DNA from: Streptomyces viridochromogenes
Lineage (GTDB): Bacteria; Actinomycetota; Actinomycetes; Streptomycetales; Streptomycetaceae
Direction of reading: 5' to 3'
Assembly (NCBI RefSeq): GCF_001270495.1
Contig: NZ_LGUR01000203.1
Coordinates: 21,992 to 85,991, forward strand
DNA: 64,000 nucleotides
This document shows positions 52,558-63,358 of this stretch, in pieces. Below the pieces are notes generated by a model. The model had not been told where the DNA came from. It worked only from the letters and a program-made list of their open reading frames with translations, and searched no databases. The position numbers and the translations under genes are program-made. The stretch's first letter is position 1. Each line of letters starts with the position of its first letter.

Positions 52558-53784
52558 ATGGAGAACGTACGTCGGGTGCCCGAGGCAGCTCCGGCACGCC
52601 CCGCAGCCGTGCGGCGTGCCGCCGTCGTCGCGGCCCTGATGCTCGCGGCGTTCACCTTCAACACCACCGAGAACCTGCCGGTCGGCCTGCTCACGCTCAT
52701 GGCCGACGACCTGCGGGTGTCCCTCGCGGCCGTGGGCGCCCTGGTCACCGGGTACGGCCTGACCGTGGCCGTCGTGTCGCTGCCGCTCGCCCATGTCACA
52801 CGGTCCGTGCCGCGCCGCCATCTGCTCGCGGGGCTGCTGGGGCTGCTCGCCGTGGGCAGTTGGGTGTCGGCGCTGGGCGGGGTGTCGTACGGGGTGCTGC
52901 TGGCGGCGCGGGTGGCGACCGCGTTGGCGCAGGCGGCGTTCTGGGCGGTGATGGGGCCGGTCGCGGTCGGCCTGTTCCCGCCCGAACGCCGGGGGCGGAT
53001 CATCGGGCTGCTGTCCGTAGGTGGTTCCCTGGCCACGGTGGCCGGCGTTCCGGCCGGGACCTGGCTGGGCGGGCACACCGGCTGGCGGACGCCGTTCGCG
53101 CTGCTCGGCGTGCTGGCACTGGTCTCGCTCGTGATGATCGGCGTTCTGCTGCCGTCGTCCCGTCCTGAGGACGGCCACTCGGCGTACGGCGCGACACCGG
53201 ACCGACGCGGGTTCTCCGTCGTGCTGGCCGTCACCGTCCTGTCGGTGACCGGTGCCTTCGCCGGGTTCACCTATGTCGTCGTCTTCCTCCAGCAGGTGAG
53301 CGGGTTCAGCGAGGAGGCCGTGAGTGCCGTGCTGTTGGCGTTCGGCGGGGCGGCGCTGGCAGGGGTCACGGTGGCCGGGCCGCTGCTGGACCGCTTCCCC
53401 CGTGCCACGCTGACCGTGCCCGTGGCGGCCCAGGCGGTGGCGCTCCTCGGCCTTCGCGCGGCGGGCCATGTCCCAGCGGCGGCCGTCGTCCTGGTCATGC
53501 TGCTGGGCGCGGCGGTCGCGACCACCTTCATGGCGACGCAGAGCCGGGTGCTGTCGGTGGCGCCGGGCCGCACCGAGACCGCGCTCGCGGCCAACTCGGC
53601 CGCCTACAACGTGGGCATCGCCGCCGGTGCGCTGCTCGGCGGCGCGTTGCTGCCCGCGGTCGGGGTGCGCGGGACGTTCCTGGTCGGCGGACTGCTCACG
53701 GTGGGGGCGCTGGCGGTGCTGGCGTGGGCGGGCGCCGAGGGACGGGCGGGAATAGGGCGGTACCGTGCGGGCGTGGGGTTGTGA
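52558..53784 (+). CDS. MFS transporter, DHA1-type efflux
   Basis: 408-residue major facilitator with about twelve helices. Helix 1 reads [30 protein letters not shown], with the TEN/LP pattern of sugar/drug-efflux DHA1 proteins. Helix 5 contains [23 protein letters not shown] (motif C-like). ATG at 52558 follows GGAAGG. It is divergent from the DUF5937 regulator. The stop overlaps a possible GTG start of hemC (GTGA), so read-through into hemC is likely. Confidence 0.88.
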   Translation: MENVRRVPEAAPARPAAVRRAAVVAALMLAAFTFNTTENLPVGLLTLMADDLRVSLAAVGALVTGYGLTVAVVSLPLAHVTRSVPRRHLLAGLLGLLAVGSWVSALGGVSYGVLLAARVATALAQAAFWAVMGPVAVGLFPPERRGRIIGLLSVGGSLATVAGVPAGTWLGGHTGWRTPFALLGVLALVSLVMIGVLLPSSRPEDGHSAYGATPDRRGFSVVLAVTVLSVTGAFAGFTYVVVFLQQVSGFSEEAVSAVLLAFGGAALAGVTVAGPLLDRFPRATLTVPVAAQAVALLGLRAAGHVPAAAVVLVMLLGAAVATTFMATQSRVLSVAPGRTETALAANSAAYNVGIAAGALLGGALLPAVGVRGTFLVGGLLTVGALAVLAWAGAEGRAGIGRYRAGVGL

Positions 53785-53801
53785 CGGTCTATCGTGTCCG
53801 C

Positions 53802-54737
53802 ATGTCCGTCCCTGAACTGATCCGTATCGTCTCCCGTGACTCGCCCATGGCGCTCGCCCAAGTGGAGCGCGTCCGCGCCGAGTTGGCGGCCCTCCACCCC
53901 GGTGTGCGCACCGAGGTCGTGCCGGTGAAGACCACCGGCGACAAGTGGATGGGTGATCTGTCCCAGGTCGAGGGCAAGGGCGCGTTCACCAAGGAGGTGG
54001 ACGCGGCGCTGCTGGCGGGCGAGGCCGATCTCGCCGTGCACTGCGTCAAGGACATCCCGGCCGACCGGCCGCTGCCCGCGGGGACGACGTTCGCCGCGTT
54101 CCTCAAGCGGGACGACATCCGGGACGCCCTGATCCACCCGGGCGGCCGCACGCTGGACGAGCTCCCGGCCGGAACCCGGATCGGCACCTCCTCGGTGCGC
54201 CGGGTCGCCCAGCTGGCCGCGACCCACCCGCACCTGGAGTGCGTGCCGTTCCGGGGCAACGCCAACCGGCGGCTGGAGAAGCTGGCGGCAGGCGAGGCGG
54301 ACGCGCTGCTGCTGGCAGTGGCCGGCCTGGAGCGCATCGGCCGCCCCGACGTGATCAGCGAGGTCCTCTCCCCCGAGGTGATGATGCCGCCGATCGGCGC
54401 GGGCATCCTCGCGCTGCAGTGTCGCGAGGGCGACTCCGAGCTCATCGACGCGGTCAGCGGTCTCGGCGACCCGGACACCTACCGGGAGGCCACCGCCGAG
54501 CGCATGTTCCTGCACGTCCTCCAGGGGCACTGCAACAGCCCGATCGCCGGGTACGCGCGCGTGGACCGGGGCGGCGAGCTGTCCCTGCGGGCCTGCGTGT
54601 TCACCCCGGACGGCAAGACGCGGCTGAACGCCCACGAGTGGGCGGGCCGACTCGACCCGGCCACCCTCGGTACGTCGGTGGCGGTGGCGCTGCTGCGTCA
54701 GGGTGCTCGCGAGATCATCGACGGCATCCCGCACTGA
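53802..54737 (+). CDS. hemC: Porphobilinogen deaminase (hydroxymethylbilane synthase)
   Basis: 311 residues. It polymerises four porphobilinogens to hydroxymethylbilane in heme/corrin synthesis. Visible features: [17 protein letters not shown], catalytic Asp in [14 protein letters not shown], arginine-rich cofactor contacts ([25 protein letters not shown]), and the dipyrromethane-bearing Cys in [13 protein letters not shown]. So the enzyme looks active. No hemA, hemB or hemD lies beside it, so it is probably a second copy separate from a main hem cluster. A GTG at 53781 overlapping the MFS stop is an alternative start. Confidence 0.94.
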   Translation: MSVPELIRIVSRDSPMALAQVERVRAELAALHPGVRTEVVPVKTTGDKWMGDLSQVEGKGAFTKEVDAALLAGEADLAVHCVKDIPADRPLPAGTTFAAFLKRDDIRDALIHPGGRTLDELPAGTRIGTSSVRRVAQLAATHPHLECVPFRGNANRRLEKLAAGEADALLLAVAGLERIGRPDVISEVLSPEVMMPPIGAGILALQCREGDSELIDAVSGLGDPDTYREATAERMFLHVLQGHCNSPIAGYARVDRGGELSLRACVFTPDGKTRLNAHEWAGRLDPATLGTSVAVALLRQGAREIIDGIPH

Positions 54738-54765
54738 GCCCGCCGGGCACCGATGCGTTCGCGCG

Positions 54766-55287
54766 TCAGGCGGTGCCCTCTTCGGCCTGCTCCCGCAGGA
54801 AGTTGCTGACCTGGAGCGCGAGGCCGTCCCGCAGGGTGGTGGCGTGAGCGCCGACGGTGGTCTCCTGGAGGCCGAGGCCGCCGGTCCACAGTCGGCGGTC
54901 GGTCCACTCCTCCTCGACGCGCAGCTGGATCTGGACGTCGACCTGGGTCAGGCTCGCCTCCGGGCCGGCGGCGTACATGACGGCGGTGGCCCGGCGCAGC
55001 GGGTAGACGTCGAAACCCTCGATGAACTGCGAGTTGCGCCAGTCGATGAACGCCGCCTCGCCGTCCCGGCCGAGCCGCACGTCGATCTGGCCGTCCTCGA
55101 GATGGACGCCGAGGTGCCGCTCGCCGCGGTTCTCGATGGTGACGCGAACCCTGAAGTACGTCAGCCCTTCGGCGGCCTCGTCCCGTCCGCGCGGCGGTTC
55201 GGCGGCTTCCAGGCAGTGGACGCGGACACGCAGACCGGCATGCTCGTCGTACTCGTGCCAGTCCCCGACCACGTTCGGCTCGTACAC
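54766..55287 (-). CDS. Hypothetical protein, probable beta-sandwich
   Basis: 173 residues; family not recognised. The sequence alternates hydrophobic and polar residues as in a beta-sandwich: LTYFRVRVTIENRGERHLGVHLEDGQIDVRLG resembles the ENxG pattern of DUF4352/telobox-like folds, and the C-terminus is helical (VSNFLREQAEEG). No signal peptide. GTG follows GAGGTGG with five-base spacing. A promoter-like TTGACA-N18-TAGGAA lies just upstream on the same strand. Confidence 0.75.
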   Translation of the reverse strand: MYEPNVVGDWHEYDEHAGLRVRVHCLEAAEPPRGRDEAAEGLTYFRVRVTIENRGERHLGVHLEDGQIDVRLGRDGEAAFIDWRNSQFIEGFDVYPLRRATAVMYAAGPEASLTQVDVQIQLRVEEEWTDRRLWTGGLGLQETTVGAHATTLRDGLALQVSNFLREQAEEGTA

Positions 55288-55314
55288 AATCCACCTCTCG
55301 ACCCAGAGAGCTGC

Positions 55315-55344
55315 TTCCTATCTTTGCGCTCAGCGCACTGTCAA
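55315..55344 (-). promoter_or_regulatory. Promoter-like element for the hypothetical gene at 54766-55287
   Basis: Minus-strand TTGACA (55339-55344), 18-base spacer, TAGGAA (55315-55320), 28 bases upstream of the GTG. It matches the Streptomyces housekeeping consensus well at -35 and fairly at -10. Confidence 0.55.
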
Positions 55345-55475
55345 ATGAGCAGAATGCGCTGTGGCCAGCCCATTCGCCCCCTTGATCACCGATCAAGCCG
55401 TGGGCAGGAAGAATCCGCTTACTGGTGTGCGCACCGGATTCACCTACGTGCCGCACATCACGTTCCGCACCAAGA

Positions 55476-56336
55476 TCAGCGAGCCAGCCGGCCCAGCAGT
55501 GAGGAGGCCGCGGCGACGCCGAGTGCGGCAGCCACGAGCAGGACGGCGAAGTCGAGCGCGAGGTGGTGGGGCGTACCGAGGAGGAGGCCGCGCAGCGCGT
55601 CGACCTGATAGCTCAGCGGGTTGGCCTTACTGACCGCCTGGAGCCAGCCCGGCATCACGGACAGCGGGTAGAGGGCGTTGGAGCCGAAGAACAGCGGCAT
55701 GGTGATGGCCTGGCCGAAACCCATCAGCCGGTCGCGGTTGAGGACGATACCGGCGATGGTCATCGACAGGCACGAGAAGAACACCGACCCAAGGACGACG
55801 ATCGCGGCGACGCCGAGCAGTTTCAACGGGTTCCAGGTCAGCGCGACGCCGAGCAGTGCGGCGATGAGGATCACGACGACGGCTTGGACCAGGGACTTCA
55901 CCCCGGCGGCGAACGCCTTGCCGGTGATCAGGGCCGAGCGCGGGGTCGGGGTGACGAGCAGCTTGTTGAGGATGCCGGCGTCGCGCTCCCAGATGATCTG
56001 GATGCCGTAGAAGATGGCGATGAACATCGCGGACTGGGCGATGATGCCGGGTGCCAGATAGTCGATGTAGGGGACGCCGTCGGTGGGGATCGCCCGGAGC
56101 CGGGTGAAGGTCTGGCCGAAGATCAGCAGCCAGAGGGCGGGTTGGACCGCCCGGGTGTACAGCTCGGTGCTGTCGTGGCGCAGCTTCTGGAGTTCCACGG
56201 CGCACATGGCCACGACGCGGGCGGGCAGCAGGCGCCAGCCGGCCCTGGGCTCGGGCGGCCGCAGCAGCAGGTCGATGCCGTCGGCGCGGTACTGGTCAGC
56301 CGACCCGGCGGGCGGTGCGGCGGGTGCTTCGGACAT
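55476..56336 (-). CDS. ABC-2 type transporter permease (DrrB-like)
   Basis: 286 residues with six transmembrane helices in the last 210, after a Pro/Ala-rich cytoplasmic start. Family landmarks: LYTRAVQPALWLLIFGQTF, APGIIAQSAMFIAIFYGIQIIWERDAGILNKLLVTPTPRSALITGKAF, and MPLFFGSNALYPLSVMPGWLQAVSKANPLSYQVDALRGLL, which match DrrB/NodJ-type export permeases. It forms an exporter with the ATPase whose gene overlaps its start by 41 bases. AGGAG precedes the ATG. Confidence 0.92.
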   Translation of the reverse strand: MSEAPAAPPAGSADQYRADGIDLLLRPPEPRAGWRLLPARVVAMCAVELQKLRHDSTELYTRAVQPALWLLIFGQTFTRLRAIPTDGVPYIDYLAPGIIAQSAMFIAIFYGIQIIWERDAGILNKLLVTPTPRSALITGKAFAAGVKSLVQAVVVILIAALLGVALTWNPLKLLGVAAIVVLGSVFFSCLSMTIAGIVLNRDRLMGFGQAITMPLFFGSNALYPLSVMPGWLQAVSKANPLSYQVDALRGLLLGTPHHLALDFAVLLVAAALGVAAASSLLGRLAR

Positions 56337-57144
56337 CGCGGAAGTCTCCTGAACTCTCGTCGAGTCCGCTGCCGGCGATGTCGCGGAAGACGTCCTCCAG
56401 CGTGGGCAGCGGGTCGGTGCCGGCCGTTCCCGCGGCACGTCGGCGGGCGCCGAGCCCCTCCCTGAGCTCGGTCGGGGTGCCGAGGGCCCGGATGCGGCCG
56501 CGGTGCATCAGGCCGACCCGGTCGCAGTACTGGTCGGCCTCGTCCATGTAGTGGGTGGTGACCAGGACCGTCATGCCGGTGGCGGCGCGGACGGCGCCGA
56601 TGTGCTCCCACACGCCGGTGCGGGCGATCGGGTCGAGGCCGATGGTCGGTTCGTCGAGGATCAGCAGGCGGGGGGCGCTGACCAGGGCCTGGGCGAGTTC
56701 GAGGCGGCGGACCATGCCGCCGGAGTAGGTGCCGGCCAGCCGGTCGGCGGCGTCGGTGAGGCCGACGGCGGCCAGTGCCTGGCCGACGCGTGCGGCGCGT
56801 TCGCGGCGGGGCACGTCGAAGACGCGGGCGAACAGGGCGACGTTCTCGCGGCCGGTGAGGCTCGCGTCGGCGGACAGCTGCTGCGGGACGTAGCCGAGCA
56901 GGCGCCGTACGGCCATACGGTCGCCCGCGGCGTCGTGCCCGAAGACGCGGACCATGCCGGCGAGTACCGGCAGGAGGGTGGTCATACAGCGGATCGCCGT
57001 GGTCTTGCCTGCGCCGTTGGGGCCGAGCAGCCCGAAGACCTCGCCCTCGCGCACCGTCAGGTCGAGCCCGTCCACCGCGTTGGTCTCACCGAAGGCATAG
57101 GCCAGCCCGGTGCAGGCCACGGCCTCGGCGACGTCTGGTGTCAT
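56296..57144 (-). CDS. ABC transporter ATPase (DrrA-like)
   Basis: 282 residues from the ATG; a GTG two codons earlier, overlapping the marR stop as GTGA and closer to AGGAGG, is equally possible. Walker A GPNGAGKTT, Q-loop GYVPQQLS, signature YSGGMVRRLELAQAL, Walker B LLILDEPTIGLD, switch His in VTTHYMDEAD. The C-terminal extension TLEDVFRDIAG is typical of DrrA-type exporters of antibiotics or lipids. Cotranscribed with marR and the permease. Confidence 0.93.
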   Translation of the reverse strand: MTPDVAEAVACTGLAYAFGETNAVDGLDLTVREGEVFGLLGPNGAGKTTAIRCMTTLLPVLAGMVRVFGHDAAGDRMAVRRLLGYVPQQLSADASLTGRENVALFARVFDVPRRERAARVGQALAAVGLTDAADRLAGTYSGGMVRRLELAQALVSAPRLLILDEPTIGLDPIARTGVWEHIGAVRAATGMTVLVTTHYMDEADQYCDRVGLMHRGRIRALGTPTELREGLGARRRAAGTAGTDPLPTLEDVFRDIAGSGLDESSGDFRDVRSTRRTARRVG

Positions 57145-57146
57145 GG

Positions 57147-57596
57147 TCACTCCGCCTCCTCGCGCAGGGTGTCCGCCAGCCTGCGCAGCGCCGGGACCGC
57201 CGCGAGCAGCGCCTGACGGTCCGGCTCGTCGAGGCGGGACACCTGACGTCGTACGAGATCGGCGCGCCGCGTACGCCACTCGCTCAGCCGGGCCTCAGCC
57301 GCGGGCGTGGGCAGCAGCCGGGCGGCGCGCCGGTCGGCCGGGTCCGTCTCACGGACCAGATAGCCCTGCCGGCCCAGCTGGTTGACGAGCGTGGACACCG
57401 AGTTGCCCGCCAGCGAGAGTTCCCTGGCCGCGTCCGAGATGCCGATGCCGGGCCGGTCCACGACCAGCCGCAACAGCTCCACCTCGGCGCCGCGCAGCTG
57501 CGGGGCGGGCATGTCGCGGCGCAGTCGGCGCCGGACCAGCCGCTGGACGCCGACCAGCGCGTCGGCCAGATCCTCCGGGAAGGTGTCCTGTTCCAC
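57147..57596 (-). CDS. MarR-family regulator of the ABC exporter operon
   Basis: About 149 residues from the GTG at 57596; the longer open frame runs through the operator palindrome and is unlikely to be translated. Winged helix: GIGISDAARELSLAGNSVSTLVNQLGRQGYLVRETDPADRRAARLLPTPAAEARL (the wing is DPADRRA). First gene of the operon with the DrrAB-like exporter, so it probably represses efflux until a ligand binds. A perfect palindrome sits immediately upstream. No strong Shine-Dalgarno. Confidence 0.88.
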   Translation of the reverse strand: MEQDTFPEDLADALVGVQRLVRRRLRRDMPAPQLRGAEVELLRLVVDRPGIGISDAARELSLAGNSVSTLVNQLGRQGYLVRETDPADRRAARLLPTPAAEARLSEWRTRRADLVRRQVSRLDEPDRQALLAAVPALRRLADTLREEAE

Positions 57597-57605
57597 ACAT
57601 CCGAG

Positions 57606-57628
57606 ATTACCTCTGTAGCAGAGGTAAT
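57606..57628. promoter_or_regulatory. Perfect 23-bp palindrome, operator of the marR-ABC operon
   Basis: ATTACCTCTG (57606-57615), centre TAG, CAGAGGTAAT (57619-57628). It lies ten bases upstream of the marR GTG and downstream of a minus-strand TTGACT. Size and symmetry fit a MarR dimer site. It is AT-rich relative to its surroundings. Confidence 0.8.
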
Positions 57629-57879
57629 GACTAAAGGAAGAGTCAAGGCTCATCTACGCCCGAACGGCCGACGCCGAGTCACCCCACCGTCACATGTAGT
57701 CGTATTCACGAATTTTGTTTCGGATGCACCTTCAGGGGGAATTGACCCATATGTGCTTCGGACCGGAGGCACGTCCGTGGGAGCCGGCAGGCCGAGCCCC
57801 GGAGTGTCCTCCGTATGGTCCGAATCCGCGCCTCCCACGGTGTTCGTCAACCCGGCACCTGCTGAGGAGGTGCGCACGG

Positions 57880-58668
57880 ATGAGTGCCACCACCAGAACA
57901 AAGCACTCCCACGACGACGCCCCTGACACCGCCGCAGCGTTCGACCGGCTCGTGGGGCTCCCCGACGGGCCGGAACGCAAGGCTCTCAAGGACGATCTGG
58001 TGCGGGCCTGGTTGCCCATGGCCGAGCGGATCGCCGTCCGGTTCAAGGGACGCGGCGAGTCCCTGGAGGACCTGTACCAGGTGGCCGCCCTGGGGCTGGT
58101 GAAGGCCGTCGACCACTACGACCCGGACCGCGGTCACGCCTTCGAGGCGTACGCGGTGCCGACCATCACCGGTGAGATCAAGCGGCACTTCCGCGACCAC
58201 ATGTGGACGCTGCACGTGCCGCGCCGGGTCCAGGACCTGCGCAACCGGGTGCGGAGCTCCGCGAAGGAGCTGGCGCAGCTGACCCCGGGGCGCCCGCCCA
58301 CCGTCGCCGAGATCGCCGACCACGCGCATCTGAGCGAGGCCGAGGTACGCACCGGGATGGAAGCCCTGGAGTGCTTCTCCGCGCTGTCGCTGGAGGCGGA
58401 GATGCCCGGCACGGACGGATACGCGCTGGGGGACGCGATCGGCGGCCCGGATCCGGCGTTCGACGTGGTCGTCGACCGGGTGACCGTCAAACCGTGCCTG
58501 CAACGGCTTCCGGAGCGGGAGCGGACCATCCTCTATCTCCGCTTCTTCGGCGGGATGACCCAGAGCCGCATCGCGCAGCAGCTGGGTATCTCGCAGATGC
58601 ATGTCTCCCGGCTGCTGAGCGGTTGCTTCGCGCACCTGCGGGAGGAAATGCTCGCCGAGGTCCGCTGA
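57880..58668 (+). CDS. RNA polymerase sigma factor, SigB/SigF/SigG group
   Basis: 262 residues. Region 2: LVRAWLPMAERIAVRFKGRGESLEDLYQVAALGLVKAVDHYDPDRGHAFEAYAVPTITGEIKRHFRD; region 3: LTPGRPPTVAEIADHAHLSEAEVRTGMEAL; region 4: LPERERTILYLRFFGGMTQSRIAQQLGISQMHVSRLLSG. The GEIKRHFRDHMW sequence in region 2.4 is diagnostic of the stress/sporulation SigB-SigF family. Streptomyces has many such paralogs controlled by anti-sigma partner switching. ATG follows GAGGAGG. The 283-base region upstream includes GTTT-N14-GGGGGA at about 57717, only weakly like a SigB-type promoter. No anti-sigma gene is adjacent. Confidence 0.93.
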   Translation: MSATTRTKHSHDDAPDTAAAFDRLVGLPDGPERKALKDDLVRAWLPMAERIAVRFKGRGESLEDLYQVAALGLVKAVDHYDPDRGHAFEAYAVPTITGEIKRHFRDHMWTLHVPRRVQDLRNRVRSSAKELAQLTPGRPPTVAEIADHAHLSEAEVRTGMEALECFSALSLEAEMPGTDGYALGDAIGGPDPAFDVVVDRVTVKPCLQRLPERERTILYLRFFGGMTQSRIAQQLGISQMHVSRLLSGCFAHLREEMLAEVR

Positions 58669-58673
58669 CCGGA

Positions 58674-58717
58674 AGGAGTGAGTCACGGGGTACCCGGCAC
58701 CCTGATGACTCACTCCT
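58674..58717. terminator. Bidirectional terminator between sigma factor and ANTAR gene
   Basis: AGGAGTGAGTCA (58674-58685) pairs perfectly with TGACTCACTCCT (58706-58717); the 20-base loop itself contains GGGTACCC. It starts five bases after the sigma factor stop and covers the stop codon of the convergent ANTAR gene, so it can serve both transcripts. Confidence 0.75.
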
Positions 58718-59042
58718 GGGCCGATCCCGGAATCTGCGTCGGGCCGTGACGTTCGAGGGCGTCTTCCAGTTCGCCGCGGATCTCGGGCGGCATCTTCCCG
58801 TCCCGGCCCCAGGTGAGGATCAGTTGGGCCACCTGGCGGAGCTTGATGTTGGTGTGCTGGGAGACGTCCTTCAGCACGGCCCACCCCTGGTCGGGTGACA
58901 CCCGGCCGAGCGCCACGACCATGCCGATCGCCTGGTCCACGACTGCGTGTGAGACCACCGCCTCCTTGAGCTGTGCGACCTCCTCCTCCAGTTCGAGGAT
59001 TCGGTCGGTCCCGTCGGCGGGCTCGTGCGGTACGTGTGCCAC
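58710..59042 (-). CDS. ANTAR-domain protein
   Basis: 110 residues. An N-terminal acidic coiled stretch (RILELEEEVAQLKEAVVSH) leads into the ANTAR three-helix domain: VVDQAIGMVVALGRVSPDQGWAVLKDVSQHTNIKLRQVAQLIL. ANTAR domains bind paired RNA hairpins and prevent termination. No GAF or receiver domain is attached, so how it is controlled is not visible. The GTG start is chosen because the upstream frame is antisense to other signals and basic. It is divergent from the VOC gene. Confidence 0.88.
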   Translation of the reverse strand: MAHVPHEPADGTDRILELEEEVAQLKEAVVSHAVVDQAIGMVVALGRVSPDQGWAVLKDVSQHTNIKLRQVAQLILTWGRDGKMPPEIRGELEDALERHGPTQIPGSAQE

Positions 59043-59211
59043 GCCTCCATCCTCGTCGCTCCGACGGCCGCATGCCAGTGAGGCGGACGGGCGGCACCGC
59101 GGCCGTTTCGGCGCCCCGCCGGGGGTACTCGACAGGACCCGGAGCGGATCCGGCTGGACACTGGGAGCAGACCGGTGGCCGCCGGTCGGGCGAGACCAGG
59201 ACGCGACTGCC

Positions 59212-60015
59212 ATGAATCACGATGCGAGAAGTCCCCGGAGCACGGCCGAGGTCGTGTCCACACACTCCGTGTTCGGCGCACCCTGCTGGGTGAGCCTGAC
59301 CAGCCGCGATCTCGAGGCCACCCAGGAGTTCTACACAGCGGTGCTGGGCTGGCGCTGGCGGCCGGCCAAGCTGGGCGAGCGTTTCCGGATCGCGCTGGCG
59401 CAGAGCGTGCCGGTGGCCGGGATCGGAGCGGTCGCCTCGATGTGGCAGATGGCCGTGGCCTGGACCCCGTACTTCGCCGTGCCCAGCGCCGACGAGGCCG
59501 TCGCACGGGTACAGGAACGCGGCGGTACGGCGGCGGTCGGGCCGCTCTCGCTGCCGCCCGGGCGGGCGGCGCTGCTGGCCGACCGGGACGGTGCGACCTT
59601 CGGGGTCTGGGAGGGCGAGCTCATCTCCAACTGGGAGACCTGGCGCCGCGCCGCGCCGGCCTTCATCCGCCTCCACACCCGCGACGCGTTCGACGCCGCG
59701 ATGTTCTACGGCGAGGTCCTTGACTGGGCGACCGAGCGGCCCGGCTGCTGCGAGGTCCGCTACGAGGGCGGCGAGGTCGTGCTGCGCAGTGGGGGCGATG
59801 TCGTGGCGCGGATCGAGTCAGGGGCGCTGGAGGCTGCGCCGGACCCGACGATTCGGCCGCACTGGCAGGTTCACTTCGCGGTGTCGGACGTGGCGGAGTG
59901 TGCGCGGGCGGCGGAGCTGCACGGGGGGAGCGTGTTGTCGAAGGTGAGCGACGAGGCTGTGCTGCGGGATCCCGACGGGGCGCAGTTCACGGTGACGTCG
60001 CGTCGGGGGCGGTAG
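59212..60015 (+). CDS. VOC-family (glyoxalase/bleomycin-resistance fold) protein, two modules
   Basis: 267 residues with two VOC units, at about 18-130 (PCWVSLTSRDLEATQEFYTAVLGWRWRP, YFAVPSADEAVARVQERGG, LADRDGATFGVWEG) and 145-265 (FIRLHTRDAFDAAMFYGEVLDWA, VHFAVSDVAECARAAELHGGSVL, LRDPDGAQFTVTS). The pattern matches Streptomyces proteins related to hydroxylases or antibiotic-binding VOC proteins. Metal ligands are not clearly preserved, so activity is uncertain. It ends four bases from the convergent glgX stop. Confidence 0.88.
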   Translation: MNHDARSPRSTAEVVSTHSVFGAPCWVSLTSRDLEATQEFYTAVLGWRWRPAKLGERFRIALAQSVPVAGIGAVASMWQMAVAWTPYFAVPSADEAVARVQERGGTAAVGPLSLPPGRAALLADRDGATFGVWEGELISNWETWRRAAPAFIRLHTRDAFDAAMFYGEVLDWATERPGCCEVRYEGGEVVLRSGGDVVARIESGALEAAPDPTIRPHWQVHFAVSDVAECARAAELHGGSVLSKVSDEAVLRDPDGAQFTVTSRRGR

Positions 60016-60019
60016 CGGT

Positions 60020-62172
<2,153 letters not shown>

Positions 62173-62176
<4 letters not shown>

Positions 62177-62685
62177 CGGGCCTCCTCCAGCACGTCGTCC
62201 CGGGTGCCCGCGGCATCGGCGATGGTCGTGACGGGCACCTCGCGGGGCACCTGCAGCGCCTCCCGGAGGTTGGGCGCGGGTGCCGCGGGCACCAGCGGGG
62301 CACGTTCGCCGGCGCGGGCGCGCTGCGAGAACCAGATGACCTTGCTGCCGGTCTCGGTGGCGCAACAGCCCCAGCCGTCGCTCATCGCGGCGAGGCGCTG
62401 GAGGCAGTCGCGCAGTTCGTGGTCCGGGCGCAGGGCGCGGTCGTTGTCGCCGATGGCGGTGATGAGGTGGTGACGGTTCCACCACATCTCGATCGAGATG
62501 TTCTTGTCCGTCGCGTGCTCGTCGATGGCCCGCAGCAGCATCTCCGTGCTGTGACAGACGGGCTCGACAAGTGTCTCCAGGTACCAGTACCTGAGGTGAG
62601 CGGCCAGAATTCGGCTGACCTGCCCCACTCGTTCGGGGCTGACTTCCACGTCGAGGTGGTAGTAGCAGGGCACTGCGGTCTTCAC
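62173..62685 (-). CDS. Small protein with degenerate anti-sigma (HATPase)-like fold
   Basis: 170 residues. The body resembles RsbW-like ATPases of Streptomyces: a helix in the place of the N-box (STEMLLRAIDEHATDKNISIEMWW), HHLITAIGDND in the place of the G1 box, and LAAMSDGWGCCATETGSKVIWFSQ, equivalent to the usual end of the fold. The N-box asparagine is not evident, so ATP binding is doubtful. The C-terminal 50 residues are Pro/Ala-rich. GTG at 62685 follows GAGGAGG with eight-base spacing. It is translationally coupled to glgX; a regulatory role is inferred only. Confidence 0.72.
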
Positions 62686-62981
62686 CGTCGTTACCTCCTC
62701 ACCGCGAATGCTCCCGCTCTCCTCGCCCCTGCGGGACGGGCCCCGAGCACGGAGCGTGAGCGCCGATCGCTTCTGAGTCACTTCAGGGTGAGGGCGGTAC
62801 GCCATTCGTGCAACAGGAGCACACTCCTGAGGTAGTTGAAGATCCAACAGGACGCTGCGTCGCCGAGCATGCACCATGTGTGAAGACCACGATGCCCGTA
62901 ACGGAACCCGTGCGTGTGCGCGCACGGGTTTCCGCCCGACGGTCGGGAGACGGTCATCGAGCCCGGAAGGTGAACGGCGCC
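62686..62981. promoter_or_regulatory. Divergent control region of the glgX and glgE operons, with two inverted repeats
   Basis: 296 bases without a gene. It holds a 16-bp palindrome CAGGAGCACACTCCTG at 62814-62829. It also holds a strong hairpin AACCCGTGCG (62905-62914) / CGCACGGGTT (62921-62930) with a 6-base loop, about 50 bases ahead of the DUF5133 gene. The latter could be a leader structure or terminator-like element. Confidence 0.5.
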
Positions 62982-63287
62982 ATGCTGCTACCGGCAAAAG
63001 CCGAGGTCGCCCGGCATCTGCGGCGATACAGGGCATGGGAGCGCGCCATGCTCGCGGCCCCGGCCGACCTCACGGTCCGTGCCACCTTCGAGGACCACGG
63101 CTACACCCTCTGCGTGCTGATGGGAAAGCGTTGCGCACGCGAGGCCGCGGACGCGGCCGAACGCTATCTGCGTATCACCCCGGCCGCCTATCTCCGCGAA
63201 CAGGACGAACGGCCCCGCGCGGCGAGCATCTCCGCACGACGAGGCCCACCCGGAACACGGCGGTGGAGTTTCCACGCGGGGAGGTGA
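62982..63287 (+). CDS. DUF5133 domain protein
   Basis: 101 residues. LLPAKAEVARHLRRYRAWERAMLAAPADLTVRATFEDHGYTLCVLMGKRCAREAADAAERYL is the DUF5133 core, found in small Streptomyces proteins of unknown function; the rest is a basic, disordered tail (RPRAASISARRGPPGTRRW). Helical, cytoplasmic. ATG follows GGAAGGTG. It precedes glgE by 71 bases on the same strand and may be cotranscribed. Confidence 0.82.
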   Translation: MLLPAKAEVARHLRRYRAWERAMLAAPADLTVRATFEDHGYTLCVLMGKRCAREAADAAERYLRITPAAYLREQDERPRAASISARRGPPGTRRWSFHAGR

Positions 63288-63358
63288 ACAGCTTCCCGCA
63301 CAGGTTGGATCCCCCGGCCGGGCCTTGTGCCCGGCCTCGAGCACGGTGGAGGTGAACC

